This document shows positions 8,923 to 17,976 of a DNA stretch of 64,000 nt, in pieces. This stretch comes from CAVVDT01 sp963747005 (lineage in GTDB: Bacteria > Pseudomonadota > Alphaproteobacteria > Rhizobiales > Aestuariivirgaceae). Location of the stretch: NCBI GenBank assembly GCA_963747005.1, contig CAVVDT010000015.1, positions 186,001 through 250,000 of the forward strand. The letters are read 5' to 3'. Within the stretch, counting starts at the first letter, position 1. Each line of letters begins with the position of its first letter. Below the pieces are notes generated by a model, which searched no databases, was not told where the DNA came from, and was given only the letters and a program-made list of their open reading frames with translations. The position numbers were made by a program, and so were the translations under genes.

Positions 8923-9480
8923 TCAGGCCCCTTTCATCGCAACTTTAAGATTGTTGAGCTTGGTGGCGAGTGATGAATCGACCATGCGCGATCCGACCTT
9001 GACGATGAGGCCACCTAGGATGGCGGCATCGACCTTTTCGGTGAGCAGGACGTCGCTGCCGGCCGCCGCCTTGAGCTCGGCCTTGAGGCGAGCCACATGG
9101 GAGGCGGAAAGCTTTTCCGCCGAAGTGACCTCGGCGGCGATCTCGCCGCGCTGCGCTGCCCTGAGGGCGCGGAAGGCGGCGATCATGTCGGCGATGGCGA
9201 AGAGGCGCCGGTTCTTGGCCGCAAGGCGGATGAAATTGGCCGCCAGCCCCTTGAGGCCGGCCTTGGCGAACAGCGCATCGAGCGCCCGCACCTGATCTTC
9301 GGCGGCGAATACCGGGCTCCGCACCAGCCGCGTCAAATCTTCGGATTCATCCAGCATGGCGGCAAAGCCATCGAGATCGCCGGCCACCTGATCGAGGCTT
9401 TTCGCCTCCTGGGCCAGCTCGAACAGCGCGGTCGCATAGCGCCCCGGCATCCCCGAAACCGTATTTGCCTCTTGGGTCAC
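8923..9480 (-). CDS. atpH: ATP synthase F1 subunit delta
   Basis: 185 residues. The N-terminal YATALFELAQE and the C-terminal signature region (VDAAILGGLIVKVGSRMVDSSL) identify the OSCP/delta family, which joins F1 to the peripheral stalk. The start taken is a GTG with GGAGA about 10 bases upstream; an ATG at 9450, just before the conserved GRYATALFELA, is a good alternative. This is the first gene of the atpHAGDC operon; the Fo genes are elsewhere, as usual in this class. Confidence 0.94.
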   Translation of the reverse strand: MTQEANTVSGMPGRYATALFELAQEAKSLDQVAGDLDGFAAMLDESEDLTRLVRSPVFAAEDQVRALDALFAKAGLKGLAANFIRLAAKNRRLFAIADMIAAFRALRAAQRGEIAAEVTSAEKLSASHVARLKAELKAAAGSDVLLTEKVDAAILGGLIVKVGSRMVDSSLATKLNNLKVAMKGA

Positions 9481-9554
9481 GTTGCTACCGTCTCCAGAGT
9501 GCTTGCCCGACCATCTTCCGACTGACCTGCGCGGTATCCGTACGACGCGGTCAA

Positions 9555-9601
9555 GGCGTTGAAATTACAGGATTTTCAGTGGTAAAAACCACCTCAACGC
9601 C
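9555..9601 (-). other. Nested inverted repeat between priA and atpH
   Basis: An outer 8-bp pair GGCGTTGA (9555-9562) / TCAACGCC (9594-9601) encloses an inner hairpin GTGGT-aaaa-ACCAC (about 9579-9592). It lies in the 227-bp region between the priA stop and the atpH start, both on the minus strand. It could end priA transcription or sit in the atp leader; no T-run beyond the outer stem decides this. A weak -35-like TTGACC lies next to it at 9554-9549. Confidence 0.35.
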
Positions 9602-9707
9602 GCAGCCCCCGCCACGCCGCGCCACCCTCTAACACGTTGCCTTAGGGCACGCAACCGCCACAAAGCACGACAATGCCGCATTTCGTGGCGGCTTGCCGGG
9701 CATCTAA

Positions 9708-11882
9708 TCACAGAAAGCTGTAAGGGTCCACATCCACCGCCAGCCTGAGCGCGCCCTTGGCTTCGATGCCGGAAAGCCATTGGCGCAAAAAAGCCTGCAC
9801 GTCGGTCTCGCGCGGCGCCTTTATGAGGAAGCGCCAGCGGTGGCGGCCGCGTATCAGGCTTAAAGGCGCCGGCGCCGGCCCCAGCACCTTGATGTCACGG
9901 GCTTGCGGTACCCGGTGGGCGATCAGGCGGGCAAAGCGTTCGGTGGCATTGGCATCGGTGCCGGAGATAATGAGGGCGGCGAGGCGACCGTAAGGCGGCA
10001 GACCGGCGGTGCGGCGGATGGCCATTTCCTGCGAAAGGAACCCGTCCCGGTCGCCCTTGGCCAGTGCCGCCATCAGGGGATGCTCCGGCAAATGGGTCTG
10101 GATGAGGGCGCGACCGGGTCTGTCGCCACGTCCGGCGCGGCCGGCCACTTGCGCCAGAAGTTGCCACGTGCGCTCGCCGGCGCGCGGATCTGCGGTCTCC
10201 AGCGCCAGATCGGCATCGATGATGCCAGCCAGCGTCAGGGAGGGAAAGTGATGACCCTTGGCCACCAGTTGCGTGCCGATGACGAGGTCATAGGCATGGT
10301 GCGCGATGTCGTGGATCAGGCTCGCGAGCGCCCGCCCATGCACCAGATCGGAAGAGAGAACCGCCAGCCTTGCCTCGGGCCAGCGGGTGCGGGCTTCCTC
10401 CGCCAGCCGCTCCACCCCCGGCCCGACCGGTGCCAGCTTGCCTACCGCACCGCACGCCGGGCAGGCCTCGGGCACCGGCTCGGAATGGCCGCAATGATGG
10501 CATTGCAGGATGTTGCGGAAGCGGTGCTCCACCAGCCAGGCCGAACAGTCGCGGCAGGCCATGCGATGGCCGCAGGCGCGGCACAACGTCAGGGGCGCAT
10601 AGCCGCGCCGGTTGAGGAACAACAGCGCCTGCTCGCCGCGCTCCAACGTTGCACCCACTTCGCCCGCCAGTTCCTCCGACAGCCAGCGCCCCGGCATCAC
10701 CTCGGCCCGGCGCATGTCGATGAGTTTGACCGCCGGCAGTTCGGCGCGCCCGTGACGGTCGGGCAGATGGATATGGCGGTAGCGCCCGCGCTCCACATTG
10801 TAGAGACTTTCCAGCGATGGCGTCGCCGAGGCGAGCACCACCGGGAAATCGTTGAGCGAGCCATAGACGACGGCCATGTCGCGGGTGTGGTAGGAAACCC
10901 CGTCGCTCTGCTTGTAGGCAGGCTCGTGCTCCTCATCGACCACGATCAACCCCAGCACCTTCCACGGCAGGAAGAGCGCCGAGCGTGCCCCTACCACGAT
11001 CATGGCTTCTCCCGCAGCGACGGCCCGCCACACCCGCTCGCGCTCGCGCGGGCGCATCCCCGAATGCCATTCGGCCGGCTGGGCGGCAAAGCGTTCCTCC
11101 ACCCGGGCGAGAAACTGTCCGGTGAGCGCGATTTCCGGCAGGAGCAGCAGCACCTGGCGGCCCGCCGCGAGGGCCGCCGCCATGGCCTCGAAATAGACTT
11201 CCGTCTTGCCGGAGCCGGTGACCCCGTCGATGAGCGCCACATGGAAGCCGCGCTCGCTCAGCATGGCGCGCAATTGCGCCGCTGCCTTGTCCTGTCCTGG
11301 CGACAGCGCCAGCCGTCCCGCCATCACCTGCGGCACCCGGAACGGCGCATCGGCCGGCAGCGCTACCGCTTGCAGCGCACCTTCCTTCACCAGGCCCTTG
11401 ACCACCGAGGCGCCGACACCGGCGAGGTCCGCCAGTTCGCCGGCCATGAACACCGGGCCCTCGCCCGCCGCCTCCAGGACCCGCTGGCGCTGCGGGGTCA
11501 TCTTGGCCGGCAAGTGACCGCTGGCGCGATAGCCGATGCGCTGCGGCGCGGCCCCGAGCGCCCCCGGCGCCCGCAAGGCCAGACGCAGCACGTTTCCCGG
11601 CAGATCGACATAGTAGTTGGCGATCCACTCGATGAAGCGCCGGTGAGCCACTGCCATGGGTGGCGCATCGAGGCGGTGGGCGACCGGCCTGAGCCGCGCC
11701 GCGCCGGCATCGCCGCCGGGCTTTTTCCACACCACGCCGATCATCTGGCGCGGTCCCAGCGGCACCACCACATAGTCGCCTTCATCCAGCTTCATGCCGT
11801 CGGGCACGCCGTAGGAATAGGCTCCCGGCAGCGCCAGCGGCAGCAGCACATCGACGGTGGACTTGAAGGAATCGCCCGACAT
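9708..11882 (-). CDS. priA: Primosomal protein N' (PriA, replication restart helicase)
   Basis: 724 residues from the ATG at 11882. The N-terminal 3'-DNA-binding domain starts VDVLLPLALPGAYSYGVP. The helicase core has Walker A GVTGSGKTE, the Walker B-like VVDEEHEPAYKQ, and SATPSLES. The zinc-binding insert has eight Cys in four pairs: CRAC, CRDC, CHHC and CPAC. Motifs V/VI (VIGTQLVAKGHHFP, QVAGRAGRGDRPG) are intact. PriA reloads the replisome at stalled forks. A TTG 20 codons upstream keeps the frame open, but the ATG matches the usual family N-terminus. It is followed by the atp operon on the same strand. Confidence 0.95.
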   Translation of the reverse strand: MSGDSFKSTVDVLLPLALPGAYSYGVPDGMKLDEGDYVVVPLGPRQMIGVVWKKPGGDAGAARLRPVAHRLDAPPMAVAHRRFIEWIANYYVDLPGNVLRLALRAPGALGAAPQRIGYRASGHLPAKMTPQRQRVLEAAGEGPVFMAGELADLAGVGASVVKGLVKEGALQAVALPADAPFRVPQVMAGRLALSPGQDKAAAQLRAMLSERGFHVALIDGVTGSGKTEVYFEAMAAALAAGRQVLLLLPEIALTGQFLARVEERFAAQPAEWHSGMRPRERERVWRAVAAGEAMIVVGARSALFLPWKVLGLIVVDEEHEPAYKQSDGVSYHTRDMAVVYGSLNDFPVVLASATPSLESLYNVERGRYRHIHLPDRHGRAELPAVKLIDMRRAEVMPGRWLSEELAGEVGATLERGEQALLFLNRRGYAPLTLCRACGHRMACRDCSAWLVEHRFRNILQCHHCGHSEPVPEACPACGAVGKLAPVGPGVERLAEEARTRWPEARLAVLSSDLVHGRALASLIHDIAHHAYDLVIGTQLVAKGHHFPSLTLAGIIDADLALETADPRAGERTWQLLAQVAGRAGRGDRPGRALIQTHLPEHPLMAALAKGDRDGFLSQEMAIRRTAGLPPYGRLAALIISGTDANATERFARLIAHRVPQARDIKVLGPAPAPLSLIRGRHRWRFLIKAPRETDVQAFLRQWLSGIEAKGALRLAVDVDPYSFL

Positions 11883-11988
11883 CGCCCAAGGGTTGTCGGT
11901 TTTTGGCGAACGCGCAATCTCCGTCTTTGCCGTCACCTTCAAGCGGTGCTAGTTTGCCGCGCCGTCACGACACCGAGGAGCCGCCGCC

Positions 11989-12642
11989 ATGAAATTCTTC
12001 GCCGACACCGCCGACGTGGCCGACATCAAGGATCTGGCGGAGACCGGCCTTCTCGATGGTGTCACCACCAACCCTTCGCTGGTCGCCAAATCGGGCCGCG
12101 ACTTCAAGCAAGTGATCGCCGAGATCTGCGCCCTGGTGGACGGCCCGGTCAGCGCCGAGGTGGCGGCCCTCGACCATGACGGCATGATCGCCGAAGCCCG
12201 TACCCTCACCCCCATCGCCTCCAACGTCACCATCAAGGTGCCGCTCACCTGGGAGGGCCTGAAGGCATGCCGCACCCTGACGCAAGGCGGCACCATGGTG
12301 AATGTCACCTTGTGCTTCAACGCCAACCAGGCGCTGCTGGCGGCCAAGGCCGGCGCCACCTTCGTTTCGCCCTTCATCGGCCGCCTCGACGACATCGGCC
12401 TCGACGGCATGGAACTGATCGAGGAAATCCGCCAGATCTACGACAACTACGATTTCACCACCCAGATCCTCGCCGCCTCCATCCGCAGCGCCAACCACGT
12501 GAAATATGCCGCCCTCGCCGGTGCCGACGTGGCGACGGTGCCGCCGGCGGTGCTGAAGTCGTTGTTGAAGCATCCGCTCACCGACAAGGGGCTGGAGGCG
12601 TTTCTCGCCGACTGGAAGAAGACCGGCCAGTCGATCGTTTAG
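11989..12642 (+). CDS. fsa: Fructose-6-phosphate aldolase / small transaldolase
   Basis: 217 residues, the size of the TalC/FSA subfamily and not of large transaldolases. It begins MKFFADTADVADIKDL and has GVTTNPSLVAKSGR; the Schiff-base Lys lies in NVTIKVPLT (about residue 84). FVSPFIGRLDDIG and ILAASIRSANHV are further family blocks. Activity may be transaldolase or fructose-6-phosphate aldolase; sequence alone does not separate these. It is divergent from priA, with the usual priA-fsa-xerC neighbourhood of Hyphomicrobiales. Confidence 0.9.
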   Translation: MKFFADTADVADIKDLAETGLLDGVTTNPSLVAKSGRDFKQVIAEICALVDGPVSAEVAALDHDGMIAEARTLTPIASNVTIKVPLTWEGLKACRTLTQGGTMVNVTLCFNANQALLAAKAGATFVSPFIGRLDDIGLDGMELIEEIRQIYDNYDFTTQILAASIRSANHVKYAALAGADVATVPPAVLKSLLKHPLTDKGLEAFLADWKKTGQSIV

Positions 12643-12683
12643 ATAAAGCCCTTGGTAACGCGGTTGCGCGACACTCGCCGGCC

Positions 12684-13643
12684 ATGGCCGATGAACCGCT
12701 CTTGCTGATTGCCGTCAGTCCTGATCTCGCCGCCGCCAGCACGGGCTGGTTTGCGCATCTGGAGGGCGAACGCCGCTCGTCGCCCCATACCATCGCCGCC
12801 TACCACCGCGACCTCAACCAGTTCTTTGGGTTTCTCGCCGGTCATACCGGCGGGCCGGTGAGTCTGGCGACATTGCAGGAGCTGAGGCCCGCCGACTATC
12901 GCGCCTTCCTCGCCCGCCGTCGCGGCGCCGGCACCGCCAGTCGCTCGCTCGCCCGCCAGCTTTCGGCCCTGCGCTCGTTCACCACATGGTGCGAACGTCA
13001 CGGCCTTGGCGCCAGCCCGGCCCTGTCGGCGGTGCGCTCGCCCAAGCTCGCCCACGCCCTGCCCAAGCCCTTGAGTGTGAATGCCGCACGCGCCGTCGCC
13101 GCTGCCGAAGCCGGTCACGACGCCGAAACCTCGGCGCCCTGGGTCATGGCCCGCGACCAGGCGGTGCTCACCCTCATCTATGCGGCGGGCTTGCGCATCT
13201 CCGAGGCCTTGGGGCTCGCCCGCCGCGATGCCCCGATCGACGGCGGTACAACCATGATCGCCATCCGCGGCAAGGGCTCGAAGACCCGCATGGTGCCCAT
13301 CCTGCCGGCCGCCGGCGAGGCCATAAGGCGCTATCTCGCCCTGTGCCCGGCAGCGCTTCAACCCGCCGATCCGCTGTTCATCGGCGTCAAGGGGGGTCGC
13401 CTCAACGCCCGCAACATCCAGCTTCTCATCCAGAAGATGCGCGGCAGCCTTGCACTGCCGGAGACAGCGACGCCCCATGCCCTGCGCCATTCCTTCGCCA
13501 CCCACCTGCTGGCGGCCGGTGCCGACCTGCGCGCCATCCAGGAACTTCTGGGCCACGCCAGCCTGTCGACCACCCAGATCTATACCGAGGTCGACCGCGC
13601 CCACATTCTCGCCCAATACGACCATGCGCACCCGCGCGCCTGA
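12684..13643 (+). CDS. xerC: Tyrosine recombinase XerC
   Basis: 319 residues from the ATG at 12684. The N-terminal SAM-like DNA-binding domain (HTIAAYHRDLNQFFGFL) precedes the catalytic domain. Catalytic residues are visible: Arg in GLRISEALGL, Lys in GKGSKTRMVP, HALRHSFATHLL (His and Arg of the H-x-x-R box), the His in LLGHASLSTTQIYTEV, and the Tyr nucleophile there. XerC works with XerD at dif to resolve chromosome dimers. The frame stays open far upstream inside fsa, but that stretch has no family similarity. It is a housekeeping gene and not a sign of a mobile element. Confidence 0.93.
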   Translation: MADEPLLLIAVSPDLAAASTGWFAHLEGERRSSPHTIAAYHRDLNQFFGFLAGHTGGPVSLATLQELRPADYRAFLARRRGAGTASRSLARQLSALRSFTTWCERHGLGASPALSAVRSPKLAHALPKPLSVNAARAVAAAEAGHDAETSAPWVMARDQAVLTLIYAAGLRISEALGLARRDAPIDGGTTMIAIRGKGSKTRMVPILPAAGEAIRRYLALCPAALQPADPLFIGVKGGRLNARNIQLLIQKMRGSLALPETATPHALRHSFATHLLAAGADLRAIQELLGHASLSTTQIYTEVDRAHILAQYDHAHPRA

Positions 13644-13662
13644 GCCGAAGGCCTTTGCCCTC

Positions 13663-14694
13663 ATGAGATCGTTCCCGAATTTCTGGCGCCGCCTCGCCTT
13701 GCTGTTGGGCCTCTTCGCCTTCATCGCCGGCGGGCAAATGGCCCTTGCAGCCGATGCCCCGCGCTGCACCGGCGCCAACCTTCTCGACAAGATGGCAAAG
13801 GACGACCCGGCCGGCTACGCGGCCTTAGTCACCGCCGCTGCCGAGGTGCCGGCCGGCGATCATCTGTTGTGGCGCATCGAGGGCAAGGACGGCCATCCCG
13901 ATTCCTGGCTCTTCGGCACCATCCACTACAGCGACGACCGGGCAACCGATCTCACTCCGGCGGTGAGGTCGGCGCTGGCAAGCGTCGGCACCGTGGCGCT
14001 GGAACTGGCCGGCATACCCACGCCCCAGGACTTGCAGGCGGTCCTCAGGAGCGATCCCAGTTTGCTCGCCATGCCGCCCGACAAGAGCCTCTATGATCTG
14101 TTGGCGCCGAAAGCTGCCGCAGCGCTGAAACAAAGGCTCGCCGCCCGCGGCGCCAACCTCGATCAGGCGGCGCGCCTCCAGCCGTGGTTCCTGACCATCC
14201 TGCTCGGCGCGCCCGACTGCGAGCGCCAGCGCCAGGCGGCCGGCGACCTGCCGGTCGACGGCGTCATCATGAAGATGGCCAGGGAGGCCGGCAAGACCAT
14301 CGTCGGACTGGAGACCCTGAAAGCACAACTCGCCGTGATGGCCTCCATGCCGCTCGATGCCCAGGCCGCCCAGCTTGCCCAGCTCGTTACCGCACCGGAA
14401 AAGCCCGAGGACCGCTACACGACGCTTCTGCAGCTCTACCTCCACCACCGGGTCGGCATGATGTTTCCCCTGATGGAAATGGAGGGCCGCAAGGATCCCG
14501 AGATCGGCAAGGCGGTGCGCCACATGACCGAGACGCTGGTCGCCAGGCGCAATGCCGGCATGATCGGCCATTTCCTGCCGCTCATCGAAAAGGGCGGGGT
14601 GATGATCGCGGTGGGCTCGCTGCACCTGCCGGGTCGGCAAGGACTGGTGGAACTGCTGCGCGCCCGGGGCTATAAGGTCACGCCGGCCGACTAG
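13663..14694 (+). CDS. TraB/GumN family protein, secreted
   Basis: 343 residues from the ATG at 13663: basic RRL followed by a hydrophobic stretch and a likely signal-peptide cleavage after MALA-A. Family motifs are WLFGTIHYSD (about residue 86), LELAG, and near the C-terminus MIAVGSLHLPGRQGLVELL. The two paired GT-x-H / GS-x-H blocks are typical of the TraB/PrgY/GumN family, proposed to be metal-dependent proteases or hydrolases; the bacterial role is unproven. An upstream in-frame ATG at 13624 overlaps the xerC end and is less likely. Confidence 0.82.
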   Translation: MRSFPNFWRRLALLLGLFAFIAGGQMALAADAPRCTGANLLDKMAKDDPAGYAALVTAAAEVPAGDHLLWRIEGKDGHPDSWLFGTIHYSDDRATDLTPAVRSALASVGTVALELAGIPTPQDLQAVLRSDPSLLAMPPDKSLYDLLAPKAAAALKQRLAARGANLDQAARLQPWFLTILLGAPDCERQRQAAGDLPVDGVIMKMAREAGKTIVGLETLKAQLAVMASMPLDAQAAQLAQLVTAPEKPEDRYTTLLQLYLHHRVGMMFPLMEMEGRKDPEIGKAVRHMTETLVARRNAGMIGHFLPLIEKGGVMIAVGSLHLPGRQGLVELLRARGYKVTPAD

Positions 14695-14720
14695 AAGAGA
14701 CTGGCACCTTAGGTGAGACC

Positions 14721-14799
14721 TGCACCAGCCCGCTTCCCCACCCGTCCGCCCACACGAGTATCCTGGATGGGTGGCCGGGTGGGGAAGCGGGCTGGTGCA
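14721..14799. repeat. Long intergenic inverted repeat with 23-bp perfect arms
   Basis: The left arm (14721-14743, TGCACCAGCCCGC...) and the right arm (14777-14799) are perfect reverse complements over 23 bp, separated by 33 bp; pairing continues imperfectly for several bases inward. The element fills the gap between the TraB/GumN stop and the oxidoreductase start. It lacks a T-run on either strand, so it is not a classical terminator. It may be a palindromic repeat of the REP/MITE type or a large RNA hairpin. Confidence 0.8.
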
Positions 14800-14822
14800 G
14801 ACTGGAACGGAGAACCCACAAC

Positions 14823-16155
14823 ATGCCCCCGCGCCCCGATCCGTTCATCAGCGACGAAAGCCTTCCCGAACGCGCCGACGTCGTAGTCATCGGCGGCGGC
14901 ATTATCGGCACGATGACGGCGCTGGAACTGGCCGAGCGCGGCGTCTCCGTCACCCTGTGCGAAAAGGGCGAAATCGGCGCCGAGCAGTCGAGCCGCAACT
15001 GGGGCTGGTGCCGCAAGATGGGCCGCGACCCGCGCGAGATACCGCTGTCGCTCATCGCCCTTGAGGCCTGGCGCGGCATGAACCAGCGCGTCGGCGGCGA
15101 GACCGGCTTTCAACAGTGCGGCATTCTCTATCTCGCCGAAAACGACGCCGAAATCGCGTCCAAGGAATATTGGCTCGCCGAACATGCCCGACCCTATCAG
15201 CTCGACAGCCGCCTCATCGGCCCCGACGAGGTGGCAAAGCTGGTGCCGGGCTCGTCGCAACGCTGGAAGGGCGCGCTCTATACCGCCTCCGACGGCCGCG
15301 CCGAACCGCAAAGGGCCGCCCCCGCCATCGCCGACGGGGCACGGGCCAAGGGTGCCCGGATCTTCACGAATTGCGCAGTGCGCGGCATCGAAACGGCGGG
15401 TGGCCGTGTTGCCGGCGTGGTCACCGAGAAGGGACCAATCGCCACATCGAGCGTGGTGCTGGCGGGCGGTGCCTGGTCAAGACGGTTTTGCGGCAATCTC
15501 GGCCTCTATCTGCCGCAGTTGACGGTGGTCAATTCGGTACAGCGTACCGCCCCCGCCGACGCCGGCCTGGAAGCTTCGGCCTCGGGCGGCAAGTTCGCCT
15601 TCAGGAAGCGCCGCGACGGCGGCTATACCGTCGCCCACCGGCATATCTCGGTCGCCGACATCCTGCCTGAACTCGTTCCCGCTGTTCCTTGCCTTCCTGC
15701 CGGCGCTGCGCAACGACTGGTCGGGCCTGCGACTGCGGCTCGGCAGACGCTTCATCGACGAGGCCCGTCTCGCGCGGCACTGGGCGCTCGATCAGAAGAG
15801 TCCGTTTGAAGAGGTGCGCATCCTCGATCCCGAGCCGGTGCATTCGATCCTCGATGAGGCGATGGCCAGCCTGAAGCACTACTTCCCCGCCTTCGCAGGC
15901 GTCGGGGTGGCCGAACGCTGGGCCGGCGTCATCGACGCAACACCCGATGCGGTGCCGGTGATGGACGAGGTGCCGGGCCACGCCGGCCTTTTCCTTGCCA
16001 CCGGCTTTTCCGGCCACGGCTTCGGCCTCGGCCCCGGCGCCGGCAAACTCATCGCCGATCTGTTGACGGGAAAGGCCCCGTGCGTCGACCCCGCACCTTT
16101 TGCCTACAAGCGCTTCATCGACGGCTCGAAGCTCAAGCCGCTGACCGGCCTGTAG
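14823..16155 (+). pseudogene. FAD-dependent amine/amino-acid oxidoreductase (DAO family), frameshifted
   Basis: The first frame encodes an N-terminal FAD-binding motif (VVVIGGGIIG), ALELAERG and SSRNWGWCRKMGRD, typical of D-amino-acid-oxidase-like dehydrogenases. Near 15670 the good reading moves to another frame, which continues PALRNDWSGLRLRLGRRFID, then GVGVAERWAGVIDATPDAVPV and ATGFSGHGFGLGPGAGKL to a stop at 16155. Removing one A of the 'gaac' at 15669-15672 joins both parts into ADILPDSFPLFLAFLPALR and gives a normal 443-residue protein. Either the gene is broken by a 1-base insertion or this is a sequencing error; both parts otherwise look well conserved. Read as it stands, the first frame ends at 15809. 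Confidence 0.85.
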
Positions 16156-16250
16156 ACCTGCTGGTCTCCTGGCATCATTTTCTTCGCCCCCAACCCATGC
16201 CGCCGGATGCGCGGGTCTGAGCCCACGCATGACGATGATGGTCTGATACC

Positions 16251-17972
16251 TCAGGCGGTCTTTTCCTCGGTGAGACCCAGTTCGGCCACCATCTTCTCGC
16301 GCATCACGAACTTCTGCGCCTTGCCGGTGACGGTCATCGGCAATTCCTCGACGAAGCGTACATAGCGCGGGATCTTGTAGTGGGCGATCTGGCCCTGGCA
16401 GAACTGGCGGATCTCTTCCTCGCTTGACGACTGGCCGGGTCTGAGGATGATCCAGGCGGCGACCTCCTCGCCGTATTTGGCATCCGGCACCCCGAACACC
16501 TGCACCTGCTGCACCTTGGGGTGGGTGAACAGGAATTCCTCGATCTCGCGCGGATAGACGTTCTCGCCGCCGCGGATGAGCATGTCCTTCACCCGGCCGA
16601 CGATGTTGCAGTAACCCTGCGCGTCGATGGTGGCGAGGTCGCCGGTGTGCATCCAGCCATCGGCGTCGATGGATTCCGCGGTGCGTTCGGGATCGTTCCA
16701 GTAGCCCTGCATGACGGAATAGCCGCGGGTCAGGAGTTCGCCCTTTTCGCCGACCGGTGTCGTCTTGCCGTCGGCACCGACGATCTTCACCTCCACATGC
16801 GGATGGATGCGCCCGACGGTGGAGACGCGGCGCTCGAGGCTGTCCCTGGTGTCGGACTGGAAGGAGACCGGACTGGTCTCGGTCATGCCGTAGGCGATGG
16901 TGATCTCGCGCGCGTGCATTTGCGAAACCACCCGCTTCATCAACTCGATGGGGCAGGGCGAGCCCGCCATGATGCCGGTGCGCAGGGTCTTCAGGTCGAA
17001 CTCGGCAAAGCGCGGATGGTCGATCATCGCCCCGAACATGGTCGGCACGCCGTGCACCCCGGTGCAGCGTTCGTTCGCCAGGGCATTGAGACAGTCGAGG
17101 GCATCGAAGGCCTCGCCCGGAAACACCATCGTCGCCCCCGCCGTCACCGCCGCCAGGTTGCCCAGCACCATGCCGAAGCAGTGATAGAAAGGCACCGGGA
17201 TGGCCAGCCGGTCATGGGCCCCGAGATCCATCGCATAGGCGCAATAGCGCCCGTTGTTGACGATGTTGCGATGGGTGAGGGTTGCGCCCTTGGGCGCCCC
17301 CGTCGTGCCGGAGGTGAACTGGATGTTGATGGGATCGTCCGGATCGAGGCCGGAGGAAATGGCATCGAGCCGGGCGCGGTTGCCGCCGCCGCCCTTTTCC
17401 ATAACCTCATCGAAGGAAAACATGCCGGCGATGGGCTCATCGCCGATCTGGATGACGGTGGTGAGATGCGGCAGGCGCTTGGCTTTCAGGCGGCCCGGTG
17501 TCGCGGTCTCCAGTTCCGGCGCCAGGTCGCGCAACATGGCGATATAGTCCGACGACTTGAACTGCCGCGCCGTGATGAGCGCCTTGGCCTCCACCTTGTT
17601 GAGGGCGTAGTCCAGTTCATGGCGGCGGTAGGCCGGGTTGATGTTGACCAGGATGAGGCCGACGCGCGCCGTGGCGAACTGGGCGATCAGCCACGCCGGC
17701 TTGTTGGGCGACCAGATGCCGATGCGGTCGCCCTTGTAGAGCCCCAGCGCCAGCAGGCCCGCCGCCAGCCGGTCGGCGCGGCGCTTGAGGCCGTCATAGG
17801 TCCAGCGTTCGCCGGCCGAACAGAAGACCGCCGCCTCGTGCCCGGGATCGCGCGCCACGGTCGCGTTGAGGAAGTCGGGGATGGTCTGGTCGACCAGCGG
17901 CGGCTCGTCGGCTCCGATGACGTGCGACAGCCCGTCGGTGGGGGCGATGCGGGGGACGTTGGCTCTCATCAT
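16251..17972 (-). CDS. AMP-dependent acyl-CoA synthetase
   Basis: 573 residues of the ANL superfamily. The P-loop FTSGTTGAPKG is near residue 218; YGMTETSPV, GWMHTGDLATID and the hinge/A8 block GRVKDMLIRGGENVYPREIEE are intact, as is the catalytic C-terminal Lys block PMTVTGKAQKF. The enzyme activates a carboxylate to acyl-CoA with ATP; the closest family type is medium/long-chain fatty-acid ligase, but chain length cannot be read. It starts 4 bases after the amidase stop, so it is very likely the last gene of the amide transport operon. That suggests its substrate may be the acid released by the amidase (inference). Confidence 0.9.
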   Translation of the reverse strand: MMRANVPRIAPTDGLSHVIGADEPPLVDQTIPDFLNATVARDPGHEAAVFCSAGERWTYDGLKRRADRLAAGLLALGLYKGDRIGIWSPNKPAWLIAQFATARVGLILVNINPAYRRHELDYALNKVEAKALITARQFKSSDYIAMLRDLAPELETATPGRLKAKRLPHLTTVIQIGDEPIAGMFSFDEVMEKGGGGNRARLDAISSGLDPDDPINIQFTSGTTGAPKGATLTHRNIVNNGRYCAYAMDLGAHDRLAIPVPFYHCFGMVLGNLAAVTAGATMVFPGEAFDALDCLNALANERCTGVHGVPTMFGAMIDHPRFAEFDLKTLRTGIMAGSPCPIELMKRVVSQMHAREITIAYGMTETSPVSFQSDTRDSLERRVSTVGRIHPHVEVKIVGADGKTTPVGEKGELLTRGYSVMQGYWNDPERTAESIDADGWMHTGDLATIDAQGYCNIVGRVKDMLIRGGENVYPREIEEFLFTHPKVQQVQVFGVPDAKYGEEVAAWIILRPGQSSSEEEIRQFCQGQIAHYKIPRYVRFVEELPMTVTGKAQKFVMREKMVAELGLTEEKTA

Positions 17973-17976
17973 GGCG

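Noticed and set aside
9903..12179. A 758-codon plus-strand frame opposite priA.
   Set aside because: priA has all helicase and zinc motifs; the antisense product is Arg/His/Gln-rich without any recognisable domain.
12267..12683. Upstream extension of the xerC frame inside fsa.
   Set aside because: The stretch is low-complexity Arg/His/Pro sequence; the family N-terminus begins after the ATG at 12684.
12684..13643. Tyrosine recombinase as a sign of an integrated mobile element.
   Set aside because: Sequence and neighbourhood fit housekeeping XerC; no tRNA, att repeats or phage genes are near.
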